64,000 bases of DNA from Diplosphaera chodatii (lineage: Eukaryota; Chlorophyta; Trebouxiophyceae; Prasiolales; Stichococcaceae): positions 1,860,001 to 1,924,000 of the forward strand of contig JAALGY010000053.1 of the NCBI GenBank assembly GCA_032358165.1. Direction: 5' to 3'. Every line of letters begins with the position of its first letter. Position 1 is the first letter of the stretch. The notes below the pieces were generated by a model that searched no databases, was not told the origin of the DNA, and saw only the letters and a list, made by a program, of their open reading frames with translations. A program made the position numbers and the translations under genes. Positions 1 to 12,700 of this stretch are shown in pieces.

Positions 1-3000
1 GTGCGCGGCTATCCAATGATATTCAACTTCAGCGTCGTCACGCAGCAGACGATTGGTATGCTGACCTTGCCATTGCGCTGCGGCTTGACACTGCAGCATC
101 CCGTATCGTAAGCTTTCTGCGGCAATGATGCTGACGTTGCATCGGCGCTGCAGGGTACGGTAACACAGGTCCCAACAACTGCGCGTGGGCGAGCCTGGTG
201 CTGGTGATCCAGACCATCTTCGGGCTATTGCTGGACGCTATCACCATCGGTGTGCTGTTTGCGCGCATATCTCACCCCCAGCAGCGTGCCCGCTCGGTGA
301 GATGCTTCGGATGTTGTCCGTCACACATGCTTGCAACAGCTTGCAGCAGGGTGCCGCAGCTGCCAAGCAGTCCAAGTGGCTGTGTGCCATTGAATAGATC
401 AACAGCTTTAAAACTTCGGCTTTCTATGGCGCAGATCTTCATGTCAGAGACGGCGGTCATTGCCCGCCGTGATGGCATCTTGAAGCTTATGTTCCGCATC
501 GCGGACATCAAGACCACCCAGGTGCCTTCTTGCATGAAACCAGCCACCAGTGCTGTTGGTCCTATGCCAGTAAACCTGCTGCAAAGCTAGGCGGCGCCAA
601 TGTTGAACTGCGTCATGGCTTCGCAAGGTGGTGGAGCCCAAGGTGCGGGCATACCTCTACACCTGGGGCGAGGGGCGCCACACGGCAGAGGGAGAGTTCA
701 TTCCGGTGCGCAGTGCCTGACTACGCTCCTCGTTGCTTTATGATCATGGTGCTAGTGTTGGATGGCCATGCGGTCATGCGCCTGCACGTGTCAAACGACT
801 GCAGTTACATCTGTACACAGCAAGCTGTTGAGCTGCGAGTGGCTGGGGCGCTCGGCTGTCGGAGGAGGTGATGTGACTCTTCACTGTCTGTAGATGATGC
901 TTGTCACCACACCTGATGCTCCGGCCCTGCAGGTGCGCAGCGAGGAGCTGGACCTGGGTAACATCGACGGCCTGCTGCTGCTGCCCATCACCATCGAGCA
1001 CACGATCGATGAGCGCTCGCCGCTGTGTGGCCTGACACATGCCAGCCTCCAGGTCTGGGGCTGGTCATTGGAGAGGAAGGTGCTTCGGGGCATGCGCTCC
1101 ACAGCTATTCAATGTGCTGCATTCGATCTTGAATACCACCTCCTTTTTTCCATTGCAGTCGCTGAATGCTGAGGTGGTGGTCACCTTTGAGGGGACGACC
1201 GAGATGGGTGCGTCTGGTGCACCTCTGCTCGGCGGTGTTCAGGGAGCAGCCTTGCTGGCGCGCGCAACTGGATGCCAACTTTGTCAGTACCCTGTGCAGG
1301 CAACCCCTTCATGTCGCGGCAGTCGTACCTGTCGACCGAGATCCGGTGGGGCTACCAGTTTGTGCGCTGCATCCACCGCCCACACAACGATGACACGCAC
1401 TACAGGGTGGACACCGCCAAGTGAGCCTTGCACACACCTGCTGCAAGCTGCAAGGCGCAGCTTCTGTTGACATCGCGCCTGCTCAGACAGTTGCCGGCAG
1501 CGACTCGTATCACAGAGCCCTTGCACAAGTCATGTGTATCTGCATCGCAGGTTCCACCAGATTGAGCCGCAGCCGGAGCTGCCAATGCTGCCACAGGAGG
1601 AGCTGTCACAGGTGCAGACACCAGCAGCATCTGTTACTTTCACAATTTGAGTGCACTCTGTGCTGTTACCTGCAAACAGCTGGGAAGGCTCAGCGCCTCA
1701 ATGGTTGAGATGTTGACAGTTCTGGTTGCGCATGTCAGATTGTGGTGTCACGGTCGAAGCGCACGGTGCCATACCCAATCTTGGGAGAGAACACGCTTGT
1801 GCTTTCGGAAACGATGGTGCTGACAGAGGACAATGGGGAGCTCACCCTCATGTTCCGCGTTGGCGACACGTGCGCGATCCTGCTTATGTTGATTGCAAGC
1901 AGTGGTTGCCCAGCTACAATAGTATGCACGCATCGATCTGCCCTTGGTTGACGTCCATGACAGGTTGGCATCCTGCAACGCAGGTACCCGAACCAGATCC
2001 TGGACCCAGTCGTGCGTGCATACATCTACCGGTGGCCGGACAACCCAGCCAAGGCCAAGCAGGATTACTCGGCAAGCTGCACATCCCTGCATTGCCACCT
2101 TTTGCGGCTGACATGTGCCCAAAGCCCCATGTGCCCTTGCCCACACACTTTGGTGACCTGACTGGTAGCGGTGTGGGTTTGCAGATCCAGATCCTGGACA
2201 TCGGGTACGACACAGGAGAGGACAGACTGCTGCTGTGGCTGCCGGTGACCATCAAGCACACCATCAACTCGGCTTCCCCATTGGCGTCATGGGCGAATAT
2301 GTCCGGGTTCCTGGCAGACGCTGACTCGTGCATTGCTGTCACGGTGAGGCTTTGCTGCTTCTGGCAGTCACCACCGCTGCTTGTCGCTGCTATTTTGAGC
2401 TGTGCTTGTCCATCCTTGTTTGCTTGCCTCGAACGATTACCAAAATGCTCTGCTCCCTCCAGGTCGAAGGCTACATGTACTCGAATGCCCAAAACCGCAT
2501 GCGCATGCGTGTCTACAACTGCTTCAATGACATCAAGGTGAGCATAGTGAACTCCATCAACTCTTTGATGCTTTGCTCAGCGTATCCTGAAACTGCTGCG
2601 CTTGCTTGCCTGATTGGACAGCTCATTTTGTCATGCTGGTTCTGCAGCTGCACCACCGGTTTGCCCACATTGTGACACGGCCGCTTGACAATGCCGACCG
2701 AAAGCCTCGCATCGACTGGTCGCAATTCCACAGGACAATTGAAGTTGCAGACGAGGTAATTTTGTGGTCGGCTACTCGCATTGGCGCTGGCTCGTGGCAA
2801 ACTGTTTGCCGCCGAATCAACCGAGTATAAATGGCAACTTGCAAACTGCTGCATATGGTGCCAAAGCCCCTGGCTTCAGATAACTGACCCAAGCTCGCAC
2901 CCGCTGCTTGCAGGGTCCTCGGGATGCATTTGCAAAGTCCAGCCAGCGCCATGGCACGCGGGGCAAGTCAGCGCGTCGGGTCATGAAGGCAGCCTCGATG

Positions 3001-3777
3001 CGTTCGGGGGCATCAGGTGACCTTGCGCCCGCCCTACGCTCAGCAGATAGCGCATGCTGGCATGCAGGGAACCTGCCGGTGTGGTGGCTGCATGAATGTG
3101 TAGGTGACGCCCTTCCACGAAACAGGGCTCGAATGGATGTACGGCAACCATATATCCACTGTTGACACATTTTGTGTTGCGCCAAAACGTGCAGTTGCGG
3201 ACCAGGACGACCTCGAGGACGCGTCCAGCCAGACCGAGGATGTCAGCGAGCAGGAGGACGCCAACGGGGCTGCAGGCAGCAGGGTAGATGCCGCCGGGCA
3301 GCGGGGCGACACCAGGATGCGCGATGCGGAGCCGTCTCCGATGGTGCCAGGTGACCTTTCCACACGGTCCAACTGCGTGTCTTCAACTGAAGCTGTGCCA
3401 CGCAGCCGGGTGTAATTGCGTCTGGCGCCAGGCATTGCCTCGACCTGATCGTGACATCAGCCAGTAGGGATGCGCAGTCACCTCCTGCAGCAACTTCAGT
3501 AGTGCAGTGGCACCCCGTCACACCATGTGTGCCTGGCATGCAGACCTGACTGACGCCACCTTCGAGGGCGGCGCCCTGAGCAGCCTGCTGCCCCACCTGG
3601 ACAGCGAGTCGACCTTCAACCAGCGCACCGCGCAGTCGCTGCACCGGCGGCGGCTGCCCCCAGAAGCATACTACGAGGGAACGTCAGGTGTGCTCACTAC
3701 GGCGACAGCAGTCGTTGCCTGTGGCTTTCCCTGCAGGCCAAGTCTGTTACTGTGATAGTATGCGTGCTCAACCATAA
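1..3777 (+). CDS. Inward-rectifier K+ channel (Kir) with two tandem cytoplasmic domains, 5' end off-window
   Basis: Exons: 1-55, 154-296, 435-521, 628-705, 933-1052, 1159-1207, 1300-1420, 1551-1611, 1739-1869, 1984-2071, 2185-2343, 2463-2537, 2648-2755, 2914-3016, 3195-3350, 3544-3687, 3737-3777. All phases agree, giving 572 codons in the window. The first exon junction rebuilds the pore filter TIGYGN, followed by the second transmembrane helix and ARISHPQQRAR. The first cytoplasmic domain shows LMFRIAD, VRAYLYTW, HTIDERSPL, VVTFEGTTEMG and a terminal YRVDTAKFH. From 1739 the pattern restarts: LMFRVGDT, VRAYIYRW, HTINSASPL, VTVEGYMYS, RIDWSQFH. A hydrophilic, acidic tail then runs to TAA at 3775. 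The product should conduct K+ across a membrane, with the cytoplasmic domains forming the gated pore extension. The part encoding the first membrane helix lies upstream. The intron at 2072 would start with GC. An alternative is that the first unit stops at TGA 1648-1650 if the intron at 1612 is not removed. Confidence 0.82.
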
Positions 3778-5267
<1,490 letters not shown>

Positions 5268-5663
5268 TCTGCTTACGAGGCATCAGCGCGTGGAGATGAT
5301 GGTGGCGGTCTGTGGTGGTTCGTGGTGGCTAGCATGGGTGCAGCTTGGGGCTGCAGCACGGGCTGCGGTCTAAGCACGTTAGGCAGGTGTCTTGAGGGGT
5401 TGCCAGTGTCAAGCCACACTAGCTAGCAGCAAGGGCTTGCATCCCTAGGGGCACGACACTTGTGGCTGTCAATGGCAATCTCTTGGGCAATGACCGACCG
5501 TCATCACCATCTCATCACCAGTCCCAGCCCTTCTGCTCGATGGCAGACCACAGTGCGGCAGCAAGCAGGCAGCAGGACAGCCTGACCCATCGCAGTTGCA
5601 AGGGACTCTCAGAATTCCTGGTGCAGAGCCAGGATACAGTAGTTGCAAACCCCGAGGCAAAGG
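5268..5663. other. Intergenic between convergent E2 and MRG genes
   Basis: About 400 bases hold the 3' ends of two convergent genes. No exon and no TGTAA in the right orientation was seen. Confidence 0.4.
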
Positions 5664-7304
5664 CTACTTGGGAAACAGGCTGCCCCTCTTCTCTGCAAGA
5701 TAGCTGACAAAGTCGGCCAGCCGCAGCTCCAACGTTCCTGCAGATGCTCACACTCATGTTTGCCTGTGAACAAGACAGTTGATGGCACACCAAGCGTTGG
5801 TGCACACGCGTGGTGCGTTCTGGCAGTGTGGGACACTACTCCTGGACCAGACAATTACTGATCACCGTAGTTGTCTGCTGGCAGGCTGGTCATTGGGAGC
5901 AGCTCTGGGAGCTTCACCAGCAGCCGCAGCAGGTGCTCGCCGCCATACATGCTGCTCGGCGCTTTGCCAGCTGCCTGCACCTGCAGGCGGACACACCATC
6001 AGAGGCGCACGACTATATGCCGGCGCTTGAGGCAAGTCGTTATGCTGGACGCAACAGCTACGCATTCCAGATGTGCTAGGAGAGAACCATGTGCAGCTGC
6101 AGATGCTGCCCTTGCAGTACAGCATGCGGGCACCTGCTCTTCGAACTTCGGCCTCTCTGCAGCGTACAGCAGCATCTGCCCCAGCGCTTTGTCAAAGTAT
6201 GACTGCAGGCCACTGGCCACCTCCTCTTCCAACTCCACATTGCCATCTTCCTGCATGCAACGATTGACGATCTGGTGAGATGAGGTGAGGTTATTTTGCC
6301 ACCCCCTTGGCAAGACTGCAGCAGCTCAGTACCGCAGCGTCCACACGATTGGGCGGAGCCATGGTACATGTGTAGGATGCAGCTTCGAAGCGTGTCATGT
6401 GACAGATCGTACGCTCACTTTGCCAGCCTTCGATCTCGTGACGTAGCCCTTCAGGATGTCGGCGACCGGGGGCTTGCAGGGCAGCGCCCGCGGTTTGCTG
6501 TTTTTGATGCTGCGCTCCCAGTCGCTGATGAGCACCTCCCGCAACTCCGTCGGCAGTGGCAGGTTGAACTGCAAGTGTTGATCAGAAGTCAGTCGACACG
6601 TCGAAAGTGAGGCAAACCTGCACGTGCACAGTGTGACCGAGGCCTGCCGCGGTGGCATGCGTCATTGGAATCTGGCTTTGGCTCCTTGCCAAGCCCGACA
6701 CCTCTTGCCACCCAAGATGTTCACTTTTAAAATGTTCACTGGCATTCGGAGCTGCATCAGTGGGAAAGGGGGCTGTTGTGGGGATGGTTTTCGGCAGCAC
6801 ACCTCGGGCAGCGGGCCGACCTCGTCCCCGGCCGCCGCGCCGCCGGCGTTGGTGCGCCGCTTTTTGGCGGGCGCCCCCGCGTCGTCGCCCTTCTTGTCAT
6901 CCTCCGACCTGACAAGCTTGGCGTCGTACTTCACCAGCCCCGGCGCCTCCACCCACTCGTCCCACTTCTGCAGCCCTAGAAGCCTGCTGATCACAGCGCT
7001 GTGCTGAAGTGGCTCGGAAAGCTATTTCATGTGGAGACTTGGACTTTCAGTATGGCCTTGTGGTGATAATACCTTGTTCCAGCCGTTATAGTGAAGCAGG
7101 TAGTACCATACGCCATCAGGCCGCTTCTCTGCCTTGAGCGCCTGCGCAACAGTATGCATGACAGATGCAACATGTGGCTGTCGGCGGCGCTCTGCACTTG
7201 CAACATGCAGCCAGAAGCACAGGCACCTTTGCCACGTAGAACTTGTCGGTATGCGGCACAAGCACGCGCTCCCCAACCCTGAAGGGTCCCCTGTCCCTAG
7301 GCAT
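5664..7304 (-). CDS. MRG (MORF4-related/Eaf3-type) chromodomain protein
   Basis: Exons from 5': 7304-7227, 7141-7073, 6967-6803, 6568-6419, 6271-6134, 5980-5866, 5737-5664; 262 residues with consistent phases. Residues 1-75 form a chromo barrel (FRVGERVLVPH, KAEKRPDGVWYYLLHYNGWNK, WDEWVEAPGLVKY). A basic, alanine-rich linker follows (AKKRRTNAGG). The MRG domain starts at about residue 105 (LPTELREVLISDWE) and runs through MYGGEHLLRLLVKLPELL to LADFVSYLAEKRGSLFPK. Family members read methylated H3K36 or H3K4 and bring histone acetyltransferase (NuA4/Tip60-like) or deacetylase complexes to active chromatin; in plants they act in flowering-time control. The protein is somewhat shorter than land-plant MRG proteins because the linker is short. 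It is convergent with the E2 gene and divergent from the LYAR-like gene 620 bases away. Confidence 0.9.
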
Positions 7305-7926
7305 GACGGTCGCCTAACCACGCTGCCGCATGTCCAGGCACTGCGCCATCAGCATGACCACATCCGCTGGAATTGCGTGACACGCTGAGGAAATGGCACG
7401 CAGCGCTTCACTTCTGGCGCATATTCAGCAGGATGCCCCTCAGGAGCGTGCTGCCAACGGAATAAATCCCAGACCGAAGTCACAGCAAGATGATCGCAGT
7501 GTATGCTTGGTGCTGAAGCACAGCTGATCGACAGTGGCGCCTCAGGTGTTGCCAGCTGCTCCACCAACAGATGGTTCAGGAAGCACCCCAGCGCAGACAC
7601 TCAGCTCAGACGACCAAGATGTCTGATCGTGTCTGCAGTGCATGAAAGTTGGAAATGCAGAAATCCGCCGAGTTTCCGCCGATGTCACCACATTGCTTGT
7701 GTCAGCTGACAGCCCACGAGTGCAATTCTCTCCGTTTGCAGCTTGCCTTGGGCGGTTCGATACCAGGAGTGAATTTGCAAAGTAATCCTCAGGGACTGAC
7801 AGCAGCAGTTCTGTGTACTTCTGTGTGCGTGTCTTCTGCTGGCGGTTGCGGGAGCGGTGCAGCAATTCGAGAAGACCAGCAGCATCAAAAAAGGCTTGGC
7901 GGCTGCACAGCAACACAATCAGTGTC

Positions 7927-9554
7927 ATGGTGTGGTTCATTTGCGACAGGTGCGGTGAACGGATGCATTGTTCAGGACGACATGTGCCAGCCGCCGGCTG
8001 TAGCGCCATCATGCATCTGTCGTGGGCACCGACGCTTTCCGTGTGCAAGTGGTTGCGAATGCTGACTGTACCTCCCTCTCGAAAACGCAGCTGTGGAGAT
8101 AGCATCAAGAAGGTGAGCGAGCACTCCCGTCAGGTTGGTCATAATGGCGCATTAAGACTGCCATCGAGATCCCAAGCCTTACATCCTGGTGTAACGCCGT
8201 TGCTTGCAGCCCAAAGTGCCACAGCACCTGAATCAGTGCCATGCCAACAGCCTTACGTGCGTGGACTGCTCTCGCACCTTCGACCGGCGCTCCTATGCGG
8301 TGAGGCGCCGGATACCACCTCCTGCCGCAGGCGTCTGTGGAAAATCCACAGCAATCGGATCAAATGTGCTAGGCCACAACGCGCATATTCGATGTTGAGA
8401 CATTTCCTTCCCTGGTTGACCTGCAGGCACACACCACCTGCGTGACCGAAAGCCAGAAGTATGCAGAGGGCGCCACGAAGCCGGGTGGCTTCGCCTCCAA
8501 GGGCTTCTTTGAGGCAGGGGCCAAGCAGACTGCTGCAGCACCCGCAGCAGACCCGGCGCAGGACGAGTTTCTGTCGAAGCGGCCACCATGGAAGTGCAGG
8601 TGCGCCCGCCATCGTGGAGTGATACCATGCTGCATGCCTTCTAGACCCTGTAAGTCTGCTGATGAAGCAGCTGCAGAACGTCTCACTCCTGCTTGTGCAG
8701 CGTCTGCAATGTGGCATGTACGAGCCAGGAGACGTTGCACGCGCACGCCAGCGGCAAGAAGCACATCAGGAGGGTGAGATATCATCAGAACTACCTCATG
8801 CTGCATGCTGCAGACTCAGCAAAGCAGAAAACCAGGAAGCAGCATGCCACAACGTTCAAGACTCTGTGGTGCTGCAGGCACAAGCTGCTCGCAATGCTAC
8901 TCCCAATGGCGATGCTGCAGCAGCCCAGAACAGCGGGCCAGCGGCTGCCAGTGGCGTGCCTAATGGCGCCCATTCCTCCCAAGCGGAGCCGCACGCAGCA
9001 GAGGGGACCCAGCTGCCAGCCACTGCAGCCCCGCCAGACACCTCGGCCACAGCAGCGCCAGTTGCTGTTTCAGATGGCAAGCAAGTAAGTGGTCATCGTG
9101 AAGCAGGCTGTCAGAATGGTATGCACCCGTGACAGACAGACATGTATTCCCGTCTTGTGAAAAGTCCTCTGTGGTCCTGCCTGTGGTGCTGAGAAGCTTT
9201 GATGTGGTTCATCATTCAGGGCAAGCAGCACAAGCCGAAGTGGAAGGCTATTGCAGCACAGTTGCTGAAGGCAGAGGGCGGAGTGCTCAAGCTGAAGAAG
9301 CTGCAGTCTAGGGCGCTGAAGTCTGCGCAGCTTGCAGACAACCCATCGAAGGCTGCCCTGAAAGCAGAGATGCTTGCAAAGGTCTGCAGTCCACCCAAAT
9401 GCCATTCTACTGTTGCCTGCAATTCATGCAGTTCCCGCGCACATCAGTTACGAATCATCCTACTTTCACCGAACGAAGTGCTGTGCCACTGCTGCAGTGG
9501 AAGGCGAGCTCGCGATTTGCAGTGGCCGATGACGAAGTGCGGCTGACACAATAA
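7927..9554 (+). CDS. LYAR-like nucleolar zinc-finger protein
   Basis: Exons: 7927-7949, 8091-8112, 8210-8299, 8427-8599, 8701-8773, 8836-9084, 9220-9381, 9498-9554; 282 residues. The start MVWFICDSCGDSIKKPKV followed by HLNQCHANSLTCVDCSRTF matches the LYAR-type C2HC zinc finger. A second zinc finger (KCSVCNVACTSQETLHAH) is of the U1/C2H2 kind. The middle is an alanine-rich, low-complexity linker. The C-terminus has a lysine-rich winged-helix-like LYAR domain (KPKWKAIAAQLLKAEGGVL) and ends SSRFAVADDEVRLTQ. LYAR proteins act in the nucleolus in pre-rRNA transcription and processing. The first two coding exons are only 23 and 22 nt, so automatic annotation would easily miss them. The 5' border of the linker exon is the least certain junction. 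Confidence 0.82.
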
Positions 9555-9638
9555 CATAGCAGGGTGCCGTGTTGCCGTGAGTGTCCATGGTGACAGCCGG
9601 CAATCCTTGTTGTGGTCAGGCTGATGCATCCGCTGAAG

Positions 9639-9643
9639 TTACA
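9639..9643 (-). promoter_or_regulatory. Candidate TGTAA poly(A) signal of the OPR/RAP gene
   Basis: The plus strand reads TTACA, so the minus strand reads TGTAA, 137 bases past the minus-strand stop at 9780. Position and motif fit green-algal polyadenylation. Confidence 0.45.
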
Positions 9644-9779
9644 GTCCTTTGCTCAGCCAGCGGCTGTGAAGGGCCATGTTATAATCATTGATGAACACCA
9701 CCGCCAAAGCAGTGTATTCGAGTTGCGGCTGCAGTCCCAAACAACCAGTGCAGCATGGAACTATGAAGCCTTGCGAGGG

Positions 9780-12700
9780 TCAAGCGTCAGCCTTGGCCGC
9801 CTTCTGCTCGTCATCTGAGGGCGAGGGTCGAGGCTGCGCTGCTGTTGCTCTGCGCTGCTGCAGCACCTGCTCTCGAGATGGCTGCATAGGCTGTACGGGT
9901 CCCGAGATCGGCATGGCGCCATTCCGCTTCGAGCCTGCCAGGACAGCATTGAGTCTGCAATCCTACCTCGTGGACAGGTGCATCAGCTGGCGAGGGTACA
10001 AGGTGCACATGACATCGAACGCATGGAGTTGCTGTGCATGTGAGCCAGAGCAGCACAATGACGCACTGTCCAGGGTGAGCCGCGTGGCGCGGGGCCGCAC
10101 AGCCTTGTTGCGGAACCCGTTCACGTGGATCTCTGGTGTCTTTGCGGCCTCATTTGCAGGCACCGGCTCCAGGCGGATGCCGAATGACTGCCGCTGCGGA
10201 GGCGGCTGCTGCTGCGGCGGCATAGCGAGCCCCTGCACATGGCATGCATCCCTTCACTGGGGTAGGCTGCTTGACGCAGGCCTTCGGACCAGGAAGCATG
10301 GCACCCTCAGCAAGCTCAGGGCAGAGCAGAGGGCTGCCGTCATATGAGATCAGGTGCTGCACCTGGCGGGCCGGCTGCGACGCCATGTCGAGCGCGTCGG
10401 GGCTGGACGCTGCATCACGCGGCGCCGGCAGGGCACCGTCGACCGGTGGCCAGGTGATGTTGACGCCGATGCCGGCCAGCTTGTCGACCATGTATTGCTC
10501 CTGCATACATGGCAGATCGGTTTCAGTCCCCACCTGCCATCGGGTCGGCTACACCGACTCGAGTCCCAGCTACCCTTATGTCCGATGCAGGGCTGCCGCT
10601 GAACGCCCCTCTGCCGAATGCCTGTCGTTCTTGCGCCGTCTGCAATGGTATGGATGTCTCACAGGGTCCACAACCCTCGTCAATGCACTAGCTGGCCTGT
10701 GCACTGGTTGCCAAACTCACCCTGTCAGGCCGGATGCCGCTGAGCCTATCGCCATCCAGATACCACTCGAAGTATGGCACGCTGAGGACTGTCCAGTTTT
10801 TGGCGCGAAGCAGCCGTCGCCTGTCATGCACGGAAGAACGTAAGAAGTAACAGTTTGTGGCTTAGGGAAGTTGGCTTGGGGGATAACAGAACACTGTGCT
10901 GGGCAACAGCAGCGCTCGATAGCATTGGACAGCATGCCATCAACGTTGTGTCCAATGATGCTGCTGAGCAAGTCAGGTCCGCGCACCGCAGGATGGTGTG
11001 TCCCAGGGGCTGCAGCGTATTGCACGTGAAGTGGTATGGCCCATCCACCTCCAATGCTATGGGCTGCGCAGGACAGAACAGCACGCTCAATGAGACTGGC
11101 CACCCTCAGAGCAGCAACTCAGGAGCCTGACACCCATGCCCTGTCAAAGCATCAAAAGATGATGAAGCAGTCGTCGGACAATCAGCGCCGAAGGCGGCAC
11201 CTGACTGCCATTGCGCAGCGCAATGTCGATGGAGAACAGGCCATCAGGCGTGACATACTCCACCAGATGCGGCACACCGATATGCAGCAGCGTTGCCGAC
11301 ACCTCCTGCATATATGTCAAGACACGACTTTGGACGAAAGAACTGCCTGTTGCACACAAGAATGGACCTGGATGACTGTGAAGGATCTGGAGGGCCACGC
11401 TGACGGGGCCAAATTAGGCACCAGTTGAGCAGATGGCTGCGGCTGGTGCACGGTAAGGCCAGCTGGGTGGTGAAGACAGCGGGTGTGGCAAGATGCTCAA
11501 CTAGCAACCGCCCAGCTCTGTCGTTTCAGCCTTTCAGCCAGGGGTCACAGGCACAGCACCAAAGGTCATCGGGGCCGGCACCAGGTGGAAGCTGGAGACG
11601 TGGATGCGGGTGACGGAGGCCTTCCACAGGCGCTCCCCGTGCGCCTGGATGCGGTCCGGCAGCACCGTGAGCAGCTCCTCCTCGGTGCCCCGCTCGCTGC
11701 GCGCCAGCATCAGCGCCTGCAAGTGCCATGCAGGCGCCATTTCATCAGTCAATGCTGTCCGAAGATTGGTACTGTTGCACGTGTGTGTGTGTCTAGAAGC
11801 TTGTCAGACCCCGACGGCACATTGGACAGCACCTGCTCTAGTCAGCTAAACCCCACCGCAGCGGTGTCAGCCTTGCCCAGCGCACCTGGAACAGCTGCAG
11901 CAGCTGGAGCGGCTCGACGGCGTCGAGGGAGGTGCAGGCCATGCGGTCCACGAGCGCCATGAAGACCGGGTCGCGGCTGGCCTGCAGCACGCTCAGCGCC
12001 CACAGGCTGCTCGTGATGCCGATGCTGCTGAACTTGCCCATCTGCGCGTGCACAGTCGGGATCTGTTCAGTGCTCAGCGCCCGCATCAGGCACCAGCTGT
12101 GCGCAAGATCGCCCGGCACCATGGACAGCAGTGTCCAGCGAGCTCGCCGACTCTGCTACTCGAAATTTGCTGCAAGATGCACTGGACGAAGCACAAATTG
12201 AGTAGCCAGGCAGCACGACAGGGCAACGTTGCTTCAACACACCAGTTTGCCAATCTGCCGGGTGAAGTCCTGCAGCAGGGGTCCTGGGTGATACCCGAGC
12301 TTAGCACACGCCCAGCAGATGTTGACAAGCTCCTGTACACAGAGTTCAACGTGCATGGCGTCATTGCAGACTGTGCAGTGGTGCCAGCAGTGCATGTTGT
12401 CTTCTGCCAACAGCTTTGAATCACGGGAACATCCTCTCAGTGCAAATGCAAAGATACCCATCAAAGCGATGCCCAGCTCGGATGCAATCCATATCGACCG
12501 CACAAGAGCCTACCTGCTCTTTGAAGTAGGGTATATTGTCGGAAATGTGCCTGATGAGGGCCTGAAAGCAGGGCTGTGCTGGGAAATAGCGCAATGTTGC
12601 AAATGCCCAAAGCGAGTTCGCCAGCGCCTGGGGCGCGAAGTGATCCAGCCGGCCTTCCCTCGCCAACTCCCCTTCCACAGCCTGCAGTAGCAACGATCCA

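Noticed and set aside
3104..3194. Kir exon starting at 3104 (VTPFHETGLEW)
   Set aside because: Its phase does not fit the preceding exon end at 3016. The acceptor at 3194 does.
10233..10260. 25-nt intron in the OPR gene tail
   Set aside because: It keeps phase but is too short to splice. A 130-nt intron from 10362 to 10233 also keeps phase and is of normal size.
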